In this document: in pieces, positions 44,503 through 53,226 of the stretch | Numbering within the stretch: the first letter of the stretch is position 1 | Layout: every line of letters begins with the position of its first letter | Assembly (NCBI GenBank): GCA_910586305.1 | Contig: CAJUGS010000010.1 | Coordinates: 1 to 64,000, forward strand | Direction: 5' to 3' | From: an uncultured Duncaniella sp. | GTDB lineage: Bacteria > Bacteroidota > Bacteroidia > Bacteroidales > Muribaculaceae | Length of the DNA stretch: 64,000 bases | Program-made: the position numbers and the translations under genes | Notes under the pieces: model-generated | What the model was told of the DNA's origin: nothing | Database searches by the model: none | Seen by the model: the letters and a program-made list of their open reading frames with translations, nothing else

Positions 44503-45297
44503 ATGGTTAATTTTTCACTTGAAGGCAAGGTTGCACTTGTCACCGGTGCTGCCTACGGCATCGGACTCGCAATAGCCCAGGCATTCGCAGAAGCCGGAGC
44601 CAAAATAGTATTCAATTGCTCGCGTCAGGAGACCGTTGACCGTGGTATGAAGGCCTACAAAGAGCTTGGCATCGATGCCAAAGGATACCTTTGCGATGTC
44701 ACCGACGAAGAAGCAGTGAAAGCTATGGTGGCAGACATCGAGAACACCGTCGGCACCATAGACATCCTTGTCAACAACGCAGGCATCATCAAGAGAATTC
44801 CTATGGACGAAATGTCGGTAGAAGACTTCCGTCGCGTGGTGGACGTTGACCTCATCGCCCCATATATCTGTGCCAAGGCTGTGATTCCCGGAATGATCAA
44901 GAAAGGACATGGCAAGATTATCAACATCTGCTCCATGATGAGCGAACTCGGACGCGAGACAGTCAGCGCCTATGCAGCGGCCAAAGGTGGCTTGAAGATG
45001 CTCACACGCAACATCTGCTCGGAGTATGGCGAACACAATATCCAGTGTAACGGTATCGGCCCCGGCTATATAGCCACCGAACAGACCGCCCCCCTGCGCG
45101 AACTCCAGGCCGACGGCAGCCGTCACCCCTTCGACCAGTTCATTATCTCCAAGACTCCCGCCGCACGCTGGGGTACTCCCGAAGACCTCATGGGTCCGGC
45201 TGTATTCCTTGCATCTGACGCATCCAACTTTGTAAACGGCCATGTGCTCTATGTCGACGGCGGTATCCTCGCCTACATAGGCAAGCAGCCCAAGTAA
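44503..45297 (+). CDS. SDR dehydrogenase, KduD/gluconate 5-dehydrogenase type
   Basis: 264 residues, short-chain dehydrogenase. GKVALVTGAAYGIGLAIAQAFAEAG binds NAD(P), NNAG and the YAAAKGG active-site motif are intact. The best reading in this context is reduction of 2,5-diketo-3-deoxygluconate to 2-keto-3-deoxygluconate (KduD activity); many databases call such proteins gluconate 5-dehydrogenase, and I cannot separate the two from sequence alone. First gene of the operon with gatC-like, kduI, the Nfn pair and kdgK. Confidence 0.88.
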   Translation: MVNFSLEGKVALVTGAAYGIGLAIAQAFAEAGAKIVFNCSRQETVDRGMKAYKELGIDAKGYLCDVTDEEAVKAMVADIENTVGTIDILVNNAGIIKRIPMDEMSVEDFRRVVDVDLIAPYICAKAVIPGMIKKGHGKIINICSMMSELGRETVSAYAAAKGGLKMLTRNICSEYGEHNIQCNGIGPGYIATEQTAPLRELQADGSRHPFDQFIISKTPAARWGTPEDLMGPAVFLASDASNFVNGHVLYVDGGILAYIGKQPK

Positions 45298-45326
45298 TCA
45301 ACCACATCAGATAGAAACCCGCAATT

Positions 45327-46721
45327 TTGGAACAGGTTTTTTCCTACATAATAGGCCTCGGGGCTGCCGTGATGATGCCTATCATCTTCACCATACTCGG
45401 CCTCTGCATCGGCCTCGGATTCGGCAAGTCGCTGATGTCCGGACTCAAGGTGGGCGTGGGCTTTGTCGGCCTCTCGATTGTGACCGCACTGCTCACCAGT
45501 GCCCTCGGTCCGGCCCTCAACAAGGTGGTTGAGCTCTACGATCTCCAGCTCAAGGTGTTCGACATGGGATGGCCTGCTGCGGCAGCCGTAGCCTACAACA
45601 CAGCTGTCGGAGCGTTCATCATCCCTGTGTGTCTCGGTGTCAACATCGTGCTACTCCTCCTCCGTGGCACACGCACCGTCAATATCGACCTCTGGAACTA
45701 CTGGCATTTCGCCTTCATCGGCGCCGTGGTCTATTTCGCGTCCCAATCCATTGCTTGGGGATTCTTCGCAGCAATAATCTGCTATGTAATCACACTCGTT
45801 ATAGCCGACCTCACAGCCCACAAGTTCCAGAACTTCTATGAGGGAATGGAAGGCATCTCCATCCCCCAGCCATTCTGTGCTGGCTTCGTGCCCTTCGCGT
45901 GGATTGTCAACAAGGCTCTCGACGCAATACCCGGCATGAACAAGCTCGAGATTGACGCTGAAGGCATGAAGAAGAAATTCGGCATTCTCGGCGAACCTCT
46001 CTTCCTCGGCATCGTAGTGGGTATAGCCATTGGCTGTCTCACCTGCGGTTCATGGAGCGAGATTGTCGACAAGATCCCCTACATCCTCGGCCTTGGCATC
46101 AAGATGGGTGCCGTGATGGAACTCATCCCCCGTGTCACAGTGCTTTTCATCGAGGGACTCCGTCCCATCTCCGATGCTACCCGCGAGCTCATCGGACGCA
46201 AGTTCAAGGGAGCCTCTGGACTGTCAATCGGCATGAGCCCCGCGCTCGTCATCGGCCATCCCACCACCCTCGTGGTGTCTCTTCTCCTCATACCCGTGAC
46301 CCTTTTCCTTGCGGTGATTCTTCCTGGAAACGAGTTTCTCCCTCTGGCCTCACTGGCAGGTATGTTCTACATCTTCCCCCTCGTTCTGCCTTTCACCAAG
46401 GGCAACGTAGTGAAGACCTTTATTGTAGGACTCACCGTCATCATCATGGGCCTATATCTCGTCACCTATATGTCTCCATCCTTCACACTTGCAGCCCACG
46501 ATGTGTATGCCAATACCCACGATGCGGCAGTGTCCATACCCGAAGGTTTTTCGGCCGGATCTCTTGACTTTGCAGGCAGCCCATTCTCGGGACTCATCTA
46601 CTACTGCTGTGAAAACCTCAAGTGGATCGGTGCCGGTATCCTCGTAATCGGCACCTGCGCTCTGGTGGTATACAACCGCATCCGCATCGGACGCATCGAA
46701 GCTGTCAGTGAAAAGGACTGA
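45327..46721 (+). CDS. GatC-type PTS IIC permease, orphan
   Basis: 464 residues from a TTG at 45327; the next in-frame ATG lies inside the first helix, and the protein read from TTG aligns from its start with E. coli GatC (FSYIIGLGAAVMMPIIF against its first helix). About 11 membrane helices, with the family stretches GPALNKVVELYDL, DLWNYWHFAFIGA, FYEGMEGISIP and FGILGEPLFLG. GatC is the membrane part of the galactitol PTS; no IIA, IIB, enzyme I or HPr gene lies in the window. It is set between an SDR and kduI, so a ketouronate is the likely substrate (inference). Confidence 0.85.
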   Translation: MEQVFSYIIGLGAAVMMPIIFTILGLCIGLGFGKSLMSGLKVGVGFVGLSIVTALLTSALGPALNKVVELYDLQLKVFDMGWPAAAAVAYNTAVGAFIIPVCLGVNIVLLLLRGTRTVNIDLWNYWHFAFIGAVVYFASQSIAWGFFAAIICYVITLVIADLTAHKFQNFYEGMEGISIPQPFCAGFVPFAWIVNKALDAIPGMNKLEIDAEGMKKKFGILGEPLFLGIVVGIAIGCLTCGSWSEIVDKIPYILGLGIKMGAVMELIPRVTVLFIEGLRPISDATRELIGRKFKGASGLSIGMSPALVIGHPTTLVVSLLLIPVTLFLAVILPGNEFLPLASLAGMFYIFPLVLPFTKGNVVKTFIVGLTVIIMGLYLVTYMSPSFTLAAHDVYANTHDAAVSIPEGFSAGSLDFAGSPFSGLIYYCCENLKWIGAGILVIGTCALVVYNRIRIGRIEAVSEKD

Positions 46722-46755
46722 ATTCTCTCCACACAAAACAAAAACAAACTTACGA

Positions 46756-47676
46756 ATGAAAAAGATATTCTTAACCGTATCTCTCGCTCTTGCCTCTCTC
46801 GCAGCCATGGCTCAGACTGAGTACACCATCCTCCGCGCCTGTCATCCCGACGACGTGAAGAACTACGACACCGAACAGCTACGTTCACGTTTCATGATGC
46901 CGAAGGTGATGGAGAACGACAAGGTGAATCTCACCTACTCCATGTATGACCGCATCATCTATGGTGGCACAGTCCCCGTCAGCAAGACTGTTGAGCTTGA
47001 GACCATCGATCCGCTCAAGGCCGACTACTTCCTGGAACGCCGCGAACTCGGTGTAATCAACATCGGAGGCGACGGTATCGTCAATGTCGACGGCAAGGAT
47101 TACGAACTCCACTTCAAGGATGCTCTCTATGTGGGACGCGGCAACAAGAAGGTGACATTCCGCTCCAAGGATGCATCAAATCCCGCCAAGTTCTACATCA
47201 ACTCCACCCCTGCCCACAAAGCCTACAAGACCCAGCTCATCACAATCGACGGGCGCAAGGGCTCAATCAAAGCCAACAGCTTCCACGCCGGCAAGATGGA
47301 GGAGAGCAACGACCGCGTAATCAACCAGCTCATTGTAAACAATGTGCTTGAAGAGGGCCCCTGCCAGCTTCAGATGGGTCTCACCGAGCTTATGCCCGGA
47401 TCGGTTTGGAACACCATGCCGGCCCATACCCACGACCGCCGCGTGGAATGCTACTTCTACTTCAACGTACCCGAAGGCAATGCCATCTGTCATCTCATGG
47501 GTGAACCCCAGCAGGAGCGCCTCATCTGGCTTCACAACGAACAGGCCGTGATGTCGCCCGAATGGTCCATCCACGCTGCAGCAGGTACCTCCAATTATAT
47601 GTTCATATGGGGCATGGGAGGCGAGAACCTCAACTATGGCGACATGGACAAGATCAACTACCTCGAAATGAAGTAG
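46756..47676 (+). CDS. kduI: KduI uronate isomerase with a signal peptide
   Basis: 306 residues from the Met at 46756. KduI turns 4-deoxy-L-threo-5-hexosulose uronate into 2,5-diketo-3-deoxygluconate. It begins with a clear signal peptide, MKKIFLTVSLALASLAAMAQ, with the A-M-A cleavage pattern, unlike the cytoplasmic E. coli enzyme. The rest matches KduI along its length: YFLERRELGVINIGG, MPAHTHDRRVE and GENLNYGDMD. His224, His226, Glu231 and His273 line up with the E. coli zinc ligands (recalled as 196, 198, 203, 245) with a constant offset of 28. The 34-base gap after gatC shows tight linkage. Confidence 0.93.
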   Translation: MKKIFLTVSLALASLAAMAQTEYTILRACHPDDVKNYDTEQLRSRFMMPKVMENDKVNLTYSMYDRIIYGGTVPVSKTVELETIDPLKADYFLERRELGVINIGGDGIVNVDGKDYELHFKDALYVGRGNKKVTFRSKDASNPAKFYINSTPAHKAYKTQLITIDGRKGSIKANSFHAGKMEESNDRVINQLIVNNVLEEGPCQLQMGLTELMPGSVWNTMPAHTHDRRVECYFYFNVPEGNAICHLMGEPQQERLIWLHNEQAVMSPEWSIHAAAGTSNYMFIWGMGGENLNYGDMDKINYLEMK

Positions 47677-47747
47677 TCTCCCACACAAAACACTCTCTCC
47701 CCACCATAATCCCCCACTTTTACTTTCCAATATTTCGGGAAGAAAAC

Positions 47748-48512
47748 ATGAACGTAATCAAAGAAATAGTTCGTCATTCAGCCCACACGGCCGAAGTCGT
47801 CATTGAGTCTCCCTCGGTGGCTGCATCGGCCCGTGCGGGCCACTTTGTGATGATAAGATTCAGCGAGGACCTTCCCCGCATCCCGTTCACAATCGTCAAC
47901 ACCGACCCTGTGGCCGGAACATTCACAATCATCATCCACAAGGGAGCAAAGCTGACAGAGCTCATTGACTCCCTGTCTCAGGGTCGCGAAGTGCCAAATC
48001 TTCTCGGACCGCTCGGACAGGCATTCGAGATTCGCAATTACGGCACGGTGATGTGCATCGGCGACGGAGTGGGATTTGTGCCGCTCATCCCGGTGATACG
48101 CGAGCTCAAGAAAGCCGGCAACCGCGTCATCACAGTCGTGTCGGAATTCTCCGAACATAACGACTGTCTGCGCTCCATGGCCGAGAAGTATAGCGACGAG
48201 ATTCTCAGTTCCTCCTCTCGCGAAGAGGCGGTAGAACGCCTCTCGACTGTGGCCGACCGCGAGAAAGTAGACCTCACAGTCATGACCGGACCGACCGACA
48301 TGATGAAAATGCTCGCCGCAGCCGCAGCCGACCGAAAGATTCCCGCCCGCTGCATACTCAACATGATCATGCTCGACGGTGTAGGACTCTGCGGCATATG
48401 CCGTGTGATGGTCGACGGCAAGCGCAAGCTCACCTGTATCGACGGCCCAACATTTGACGCCCACCTCGTGGACTTCGACCAGTTATTGAACCGACAGCGC
48501 AATTACGTATGA
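47748..48512 (+). CDS. NfnA/SudB-like flavoprotein subunit
   Basis: 254 residues, ferredoxin-NADP reductase fold. The FAD part has HFVMIRFSEDLPRIPFTI, the NAD part GDGVGFVPLIPVIREL, and the C-terminal [2Fe-2S] site is DGVGLCGICR plus a third Cys further on (KRKLTC). It pairs with the next gene, overlapped by 4 bases, as in NfnAB or sulfide dehydrogenase. NfnAB exchanges electrons between NADH, NADPH and ferredoxin. Also found annotated as a dihydroorotate dehydrogenase electron-transfer subunit, which is less likely here. Confidence 0.85.
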   Translation: MNVIKEIVRHSAHTAEVVIESPSVAASARAGHFVMIRFSEDLPRIPFTIVNTDPVAGTFTIIIHKGAKLTELIDSLSQGREVPNLLGPLGQAFEIRNYGTVMCIGDGVGFVPLIPVIRELKKAGNRVITVVSEFSEHNDCLRSMAEKYSDEILSSSSREEAVERLSTVADREKVDLTVMTGPTDMMKMLAAAAADRKIPARCILNMIMLDGVGLCGICRVMVDGKRKLTCIDGPTFDAHLVDFDQLLNRQRNYV

Positions 48513-50020
48513 CACCCTCGACTGAAGAATATCCCAATATTTCCCGCACCACCCCTTGGCGCGAGAAACTGCGCGAAAAGATGACCTCAAAAGAGCGCAC
48601 CGCTCTGCCACGCGTCAAGATGCCCGAACTCGACGAGTCGTTCCGCATCAAATGTGACGAGGAGGTCAACCAGGGCCTGTCGCTCCAGCAAGCTGTGCTT
48701 GAAGCGCGCCGATGCCTCGACTGCCCCGACCCGGGATGTATGAAAGGCTGTCCGGTAGCCAACAATATCCCGTCGTTCATAAAGAATATCGAGCGCCACC
48801 ATTTCCGCGAGGCTCTCGACGTGCTGTCGCTCACCACCGTACTACCGGCGGTATGCGGCAGAGTCTGTCCCCAGGAAAAACAGTGTGAGGCCGGATGCAT
48901 CTACAACAAGATGAAAAAACCACCGGTGGCTATCGGAAACCTCGAGCGCTTCGTGGCCGACTTCAACCGCGAGCTCTCGCTCCAGGGCCACAAGGAGGAC
49001 ACCGCGGTGCGTCCCGTCCCTGTATCGGTGCTTTCAAGCATCAAGATTGCCGTGATAGGTTCCGGTCCCTCAGGACTCGCCTTTGCAGGCGATATGGCCA
49101 AACAAGGCTACAGTGTCACCGTCTTCGAGGCTCTCGACCGCCTGGGAGGAGTGCTTAAATACGGCATTCCGGAATTCTGCCTCCCCAAAGACGTGGTCAA
49201 CGCCGAGATAGCACGAGTGGCCGACCTCGGTGTGAAGTTTGTCAAGAACGCTTTCGTCGGCACTACAATAACCTACGAGGAGCTTCACCGCCAGGGCTTC
49301 ATAGGAATATATGTGGCCACAGGCGCCGGCAAGCCACGCTTCATGGGCATCAAGGGTGAAAATCTACCCGGTGTCATGACCGCCAACGAGTATCTCATAC
49401 GCTACAATCTCGGCAAGAGCGAGGTCTACGGACAGAACGCCATGTCGCTCCACCGCAAGAAAGTGGCTGTGATCGGTGCCGGCAACACTGCCATGGACGC
49501 AGTCAGAGCCGCCCGCCGTCTTGGTGCAGAGCGTGCCATGATCATCTATCGACGCGGGGAGGACGAGATTCCGGCCCGTGCCGAGGAGGTGAGGCACGCA
49601 CTTGAGGAAGGCGTTGAATTCCTCACACTCCATTCTCCGGTGGAGTATCTGGCCGACGAGCACGGTATATTACGTGCAGTGCGTCTGCAACGTATGACCC
49701 TCGGCGAACCCGACGAGAGTGGCCGCCGCACACCGGTGGAGATTCCCGGCGCAATCGAGGAAGTGGAAATAGACCTCGCGGTAGTGTGCGTGGGATATCT
49801 TCCCAATCCGCCGGCACTCACAGGCGATGTGGAACTTTCGCGAAAAGGAATGATCGTAGTCGACTCAGATTCCGGCAAATCCTCGACTTCCAATGTCTAT
49901 GCCGGAGGCGATATTGTGCGTGGCGCGTCAACCGTGATTCTCGCCATGGGCGACGGACGACGGGCAGCCAAAGCCATGAGTGACGCGCTGGCCGAACGTG
50001 TCAAGAATATACTACTATAA
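48509..50020 (+). CDS. NfnB/GltA-like iron-sulfur flavoprotein subunit
   Basis: 503 residues. Two N-terminal [4Fe-4S] sites: CLDCPDPGCMKGCPV and VCPQEKQCEAGC. Then FAD-binding VIGSGPSGLAFAGDMA and NAD(P)-binding VAVIGAGNTAMDAVRAARRLG, ending with the FAD-type GGDIVRGASTVILAMGDGRRAA. The match is to the NADPH-dependent glutamate-synthase small subunit family and to NfnB; because the NfnA-like gene overlaps it by 4 bases, the Nfn reading is favoured. Its place inside a sugar-acid operon suggests a redox link. Confidence 0.88.
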   Translation: MTPSTEEYPNISRTTPWREKLREKMTSKERTALPRVKMPELDESFRIKCDEEVNQGLSLQQAVLEARRCLDCPDPGCMKGCPVANNIPSFIKNIERHHFREALDVLSLTTVLPAVCGRVCPQEKQCEAGCIYNKMKKPPVAIGNLERFVADFNRELSLQGHKEDTAVRPVPVSVLSSIKIAVIGSGPSGLAFAGDMAKQGYSVTVFEALDRLGGVLKYGIPEFCLPKDVVNAEIARVADLGVKFVKNAFVGTTITYEELHRQGFIGIYVATGAGKPRFMGIKGENLPGVMTANEYLIRYNLGKSEVYGQNAMSLHRKKVAVIGAGNTAMDAVRAARRLGAERAMIIYRRGEDEIPARAEEVRHALEEGVEFLTLHSPVEYLADEHGILRAVRLQRMTLGEPDESGRRTPVEIPGAIEEVEIDLAVVCVGYLPNPPALTGDVELSRKGMIVVDSDSGKSSTSNVYAGGDIVRGASTVILAMGDGRRAAKAMSDALAERVKNILL

Positions 50021-50065
50021 TTCAAATTCATTACATACAACTACTAACCCAAAACAATCTTACCA

Positions 50066-51085
50066 ATGAAAGTCGTAACTTTAGGCGAAATCATGCTTCG
50101 CCTCTCCCCTGCAGGATGCCATCGCTTCGTACAGGTTGACAACTTCGATGTAATCTGGGGTGGCGGCGAGGCCAATGTTGCCGTCAGCTGCGCCAACTAC
50201 GGACACGATGCCTACTTCGTATCCAAGCTTCCCAAGCACGAAATCGGCCAGGCCGCTGTCAACGCTCTCCGTCGCTACGGTGTCAACACCGATTTCGTAG
50301 CCCGTGGCGGTGACCGCGTAGGTATCTACTACTGCGAGACCGGTGCATCCATGCGTCCCTCCAAGGTGATCTATGACCGTGCAAACTCCGCTATCGCCGA
50401 AGCAGATCCTGCCGACTTTGATTTCGATGCCATCATGGAAGGTGCCGACTGGTTCCACTGGAGCGGCATCACCCCCGCTATATCCGACAAGGCCGCCGAG
50501 CTCACCCGTCTCGCCTGCGAGGCAGCAAAGCGTCATGGCGTGACCGTCAGCGTCGACCTCAACTTCCGCAAGAAACTCTGGACTTCAGAGAAGGCCCAGT
50601 CCATCATGCGTCCCCTCATGAAGTATGTCGATGTGTGCATCGGCAACGAGGAAGACGCCGAACTCTGCCTCGGCTTCAAGCCCGATGCAGACGTTGAAGC
50701 CGGCAACACCGATGCCGAAGGCTACAAGGGTATCTTCGAGGCCATGATGAAGGAATTTGGCTTCAAGTATGTTGTATCCACACTCCGCGAGTCCTTCTCC
50801 GCTACCCACAACGGCTGGAAGGCTATGATCTACAACGGCGAGGAGTTCTACCAGAGCAAGCGCTACGACATCAACCCCATCATCGACCGCGTAGGTGGTG
50901 GCGACAGCTTCTCCGGAGGCCTCATCCACGGTCTTCTCACCAAGCCCAACCAGGGCGAGGCTCTTGAGTTTGCAGTAGCTGCATCCGCCCTCAAGCACAC
51001 TATCAACGGTGACTTCAACCTCGTGACTGTAGCCGAGGTAGAGGCTCTCGCCGGTGGTAGCGCCAACGGTCGCGTTCAGCGCTGA
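50066..51085 (+). CDS. kdgK: 2-keto-3-deoxygluconate kinase (PfkB family)
   Basis: 339 residues. PfkB fold: VTLGEIMLRLSPAG at the start, substrate loop GGGEANVAVSCANYG, and C-terminal GGGDSFSGGLIHGL with the catalytic base Asp280. It phosphorylates 2-keto-3-deoxygluconate to KDPG, the step after KduD. The KDPG aldolase that should follow is not in this window. 45 bases after the NfnB-like gene and last in the operon, with a hairpin 31 bases downstream. Confidence 0.92.
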   Translation: MKVVTLGEIMLRLSPAGCHRFVQVDNFDVIWGGGEANVAVSCANYGHDAYFVSKLPKHEIGQAAVNALRRYGVNTDFVARGGDRVGIYYCETGASMRPSKVIYDRANSAIAEADPADFDFDAIMEGADWFHWSGITPAISDKAAELTRLACEAAKRHGVTVSVDLNFRKKLWTSEKAQSIMRPLMKYVDVCIGNEEDAELCLGFKPDADVEAGNTDAEGYKGIFEAMMKEFGFKYVVSTLRESFSATHNGWKAMIYNGEEFYQSKRYDINPIIDRVGGGDSFSGGLIHGLLTKPNQGEALEFAVAASALKHTINGDFNLVTVAEVEALAGGSANGRVQR

Positions 51086-51116
51086 TTCGCCTGTATAGAA
51101 TCATAAACCATAACAA

Positions 51117-51152
51117 CAATGGCCACACGGACTTTCTCTCGTGTGGCCATTG
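51117..51152. terminator. Terminator between kdgK and the PorE-like gene
   Basis: CAATGGCCACACG (51117-51129) pairs exactly with CGTGTGGCCATTG (51140-51152). The two flanking genes converge, so it serves both. Confidence 0.75.
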
Positions 51153-51183
51153 CTATATTGTATGAACCCTGTATACCTGCGAG

Positions 51184-53157
51184 TCAATACATCATATAGT
51201 CAAATGTGAGTACCTGGAATTCAGTTCGTCGATTCACCTGGTCGGCAGCTTCCTGGTCCTCCTCACTGAGTGAGAGGATGTATTCCTCATCGAGCACCTG
51301 TCCCTCGGGGAACTGCGGGAACTCGCGGTTTATGCGCTTGCTCACCACCTTCGGACGCGACTCTCCATAGCCCTGTGCCTGAAGACGGTCGGCGGCTATG
51401 CCCGACTCTATCAGATAGTCCACCACGCTTTTGGCCCTGCGGTGGGACAGGTCGATGTTATACTCGTCCGAGCCGTGACGGTCGGTGTGAGAGGCCATCT
51501 CGATAGTGATGTTGGGGTTGTCGCGCAACATCTGCGCCAGTTCGTCGAGCGCACTCTTCGACTCTGGACGAAGGGTGGCCTTGTCAAAATCATAGAAGAT
51601 ATTCTCAAGTATGTTCGGTTTGGATAGTGAGGCGAGAATGAAGTCTATGCCATATTCCGCATCCTCCTCCGCGTCGTCGCTCGTAAATTCCTGTTTGGCA
51701 TTGAGATACCCCTTGGCACCTGCAAGCATCACATAGCTCACTCCGCGACGTAGCGGGAAAGAGAACGATCCGTCGTTTTTCGCCACAGCCTTCTGGTTTG
51801 ACCCGTCATTGCCCACGATGCGTATCACCGCGTTAGGCACAGGTTCTTCATCCTTGTCAAGGACCCATCCCGATATTAGAATCTTCAAGTCGGGGAGTTC
51901 GAACGAGTACAGATGGTCATAGCCGCGACCGTCGCCACGGTTGGAGCTGAAATATCCGGCCTCTTTGCCTGGGCTGGCATATGTGATGCCGAAATCGTCG
52001 CCCTCCGAGTTGATTGGACTACCCATATTCTCCACAAGCCAGCCCCCGGAGGGAGAAAGAGTGGCACGAAATATATCGAGACCGCCAAGACCGGGATGAC
52101 CGTCGGACGAGAAGAACAGCACCGAGTCGGTGAGGAGATAGGGAAACACCTCATCGCCTGGAGTATTGATGGCCTCGCCGAGATTCTCGAGACTGCCGGC
52201 GCGCTCGCGAAGATTGATGCGCCAGAGATCCTTCCCTCCCGTGCCAGGCATATCGGACGAGAAGTACAGCCATTCGCCCGACGGACTGACGGCAGGATGG
52301 CCGTATGACGAGATGGTGTCGGCGGTAATCTCAAACTTGACAGGCGCACTCCACTGCGCGTCGCTGCGAGTAGACGTGCATATCTCCGTACCGGTGTTTG
52401 ACCCCGCCTTACGTATGGCGCGTGTGAGATACATTGTGGAGCCGTCGGGTGTAAAAGAGCATATGCCCTCATCCCATTCGGAGTTCAGCTCTCCCTCCAC
52501 AGCCTCGGGTCGTTGCCACACACCCTGCTCATTCTTCTTGGCCATCCAGATGTCACTGCGTTTCATACCGGTTATCTCACTGCGGTTGGTACCCTTGACC
52601 TTCTCATTTGTGGTAGTGAAATAGAGCACCTCGCCATTGAACATGGGCGAGAAATCAGAGCGTCGCGAATTGAAAAGCGTGGCGTTTTTCACCACATATC
52701 GAGTCTTGTTTTTCTTCAGTTCGGCCGCTTTGCGTGCTCCGGCCAATCCCCTCTGTGCCAGACGGTCGTCGGGATGAGCCGCGAGATATTCCTCGTAAGT
52801 GCCCACGGCCTGGGCATATGCACCCTGTCCGTGCTGGGCCTGGGCCAGACGGAGCATTATGGAACTGTCCGGATAGCCGTAGCGCAAAGCATTCTGATAG
52901 GCTGCCGCGGCACGCGCATCCTGCCCGAGAAGTCTGTGACACTCGGCCATTTTGGCTGCCACCTCGGCTCTCTCGGCACGCTGCTCTCGAGGCTTGAGTT
53001 TATTGTAGATCTTGCGGTAGGTTTTCGATGCATCGAAGTATTCGCCTCGGGCAAATTGCTCGTCGGCCACACTAAGCTTCGGTCCGCGACAACTGCCAAG
53101 GAGCAAAACAAACAGTGCGACATATATCGCGGGAGTAAAACGTTGTATACTTGCCAT
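51184..53157 (-). CDS. PorE-like TPR/beta-propeller/CRD/OmpA lipoprotein
   Basis: 657 residues. Lipobox LLLGSC with Cys23. Then TPR helices (about 30-150: AECHRLLGQDARAAAAYQNAL), a WD40/PD40 propeller (about 170-420 with repeats such as GEWLYFSSDMPGTGGKDLW), a carboxypeptidase-regulatory-like domain (about 430-500, ISGWVLDKDEEPVPNAVIRI) and an OmpA peptidoglycan-binding domain (about 510-657, SHTDRHGSDEYNIDLSHRRAKSV). This order is that of PorE of the type IX secretion system, anchoring to the wall. I saw no other Por genes, so T9SS membership is open; similar non-T9SS OmpA proteins exist in Bacteroides. Confidence 0.85.
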   Translation of the reverse strand: MASIQRFTPAIYVALFVLLLGSCRGPKLSVADEQFARGEYFDASKTYRKIYNKLKPREQRAERAEVAAKMAECHRLLGQDARAAAAYQNALRYGYPDSSIMLRLAQAQHGQGAYAQAVGTYEEYLAAHPDDRLAQRGLAGARKAAELKKNKTRYVVKNATLFNSRRSDFSPMFNGEVLYFTTTNEKVKGTNRSEITGMKRSDIWMAKKNEQGVWQRPEAVEGELNSEWDEGICSFTPDGSTMYLTRAIRKAGSNTGTEICTSTRSDAQWSAPVKFEITADTISSYGHPAVSPSGEWLYFSSDMPGTGGKDLWRINLRERAGSLENLGEAINTPGDEVFPYLLTDSVLFFSSDGHPGLGGLDIFRATLSPSGGWLVENMGSPINSEGDDFGITYASPGKEAGYFSSNRGDGRGYDHLYSFELPDLKILISGWVLDKDEEPVPNAVIRIVGNDGSNQKAVAKNDGSFSFPLRRGVSYVMLAGAKGYLNAKQEFTSDDAEEDAEYGIDFILASLSKPNILENIFYDFDKATLRPESKSALDELAQMLRDNPNITIEMASHTDRHGSDEYNIDLSHRRAKSVVDYLIESGIAADRLQAQGYGESRPKVVSKRINREFPQFPEGQVLDEEYILSLSEEDQEAADQVNRRTEFQVLTFDYMMY

Positions 53158-53198
53158 ACTTTTTTAACGCCAAATTTCACCTTATATTTTATAATGTG

Positions 53199-53206
53199 TA
53201 AATTTG
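53199..53206 (+). promoter_or_regulatory. -7 box TAAATTTG of the response-regulator gene
   Basis: TAnnTTTG match 20 bases before the ATG at 53227; it confirms that the short regulator start is right. No box was found for the divergent PorE-like gene. Confidence 0.6.
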
Positions 53207-53226
53207 CAGTGAAAACACATACCTAT

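Noticed and set aside
52513..53226. Long N-terminal extension of the response regulator
   Set aside because: It crosses the whole start of the PorE-like gene; the receiver domain and promoter fix the start at 53227.
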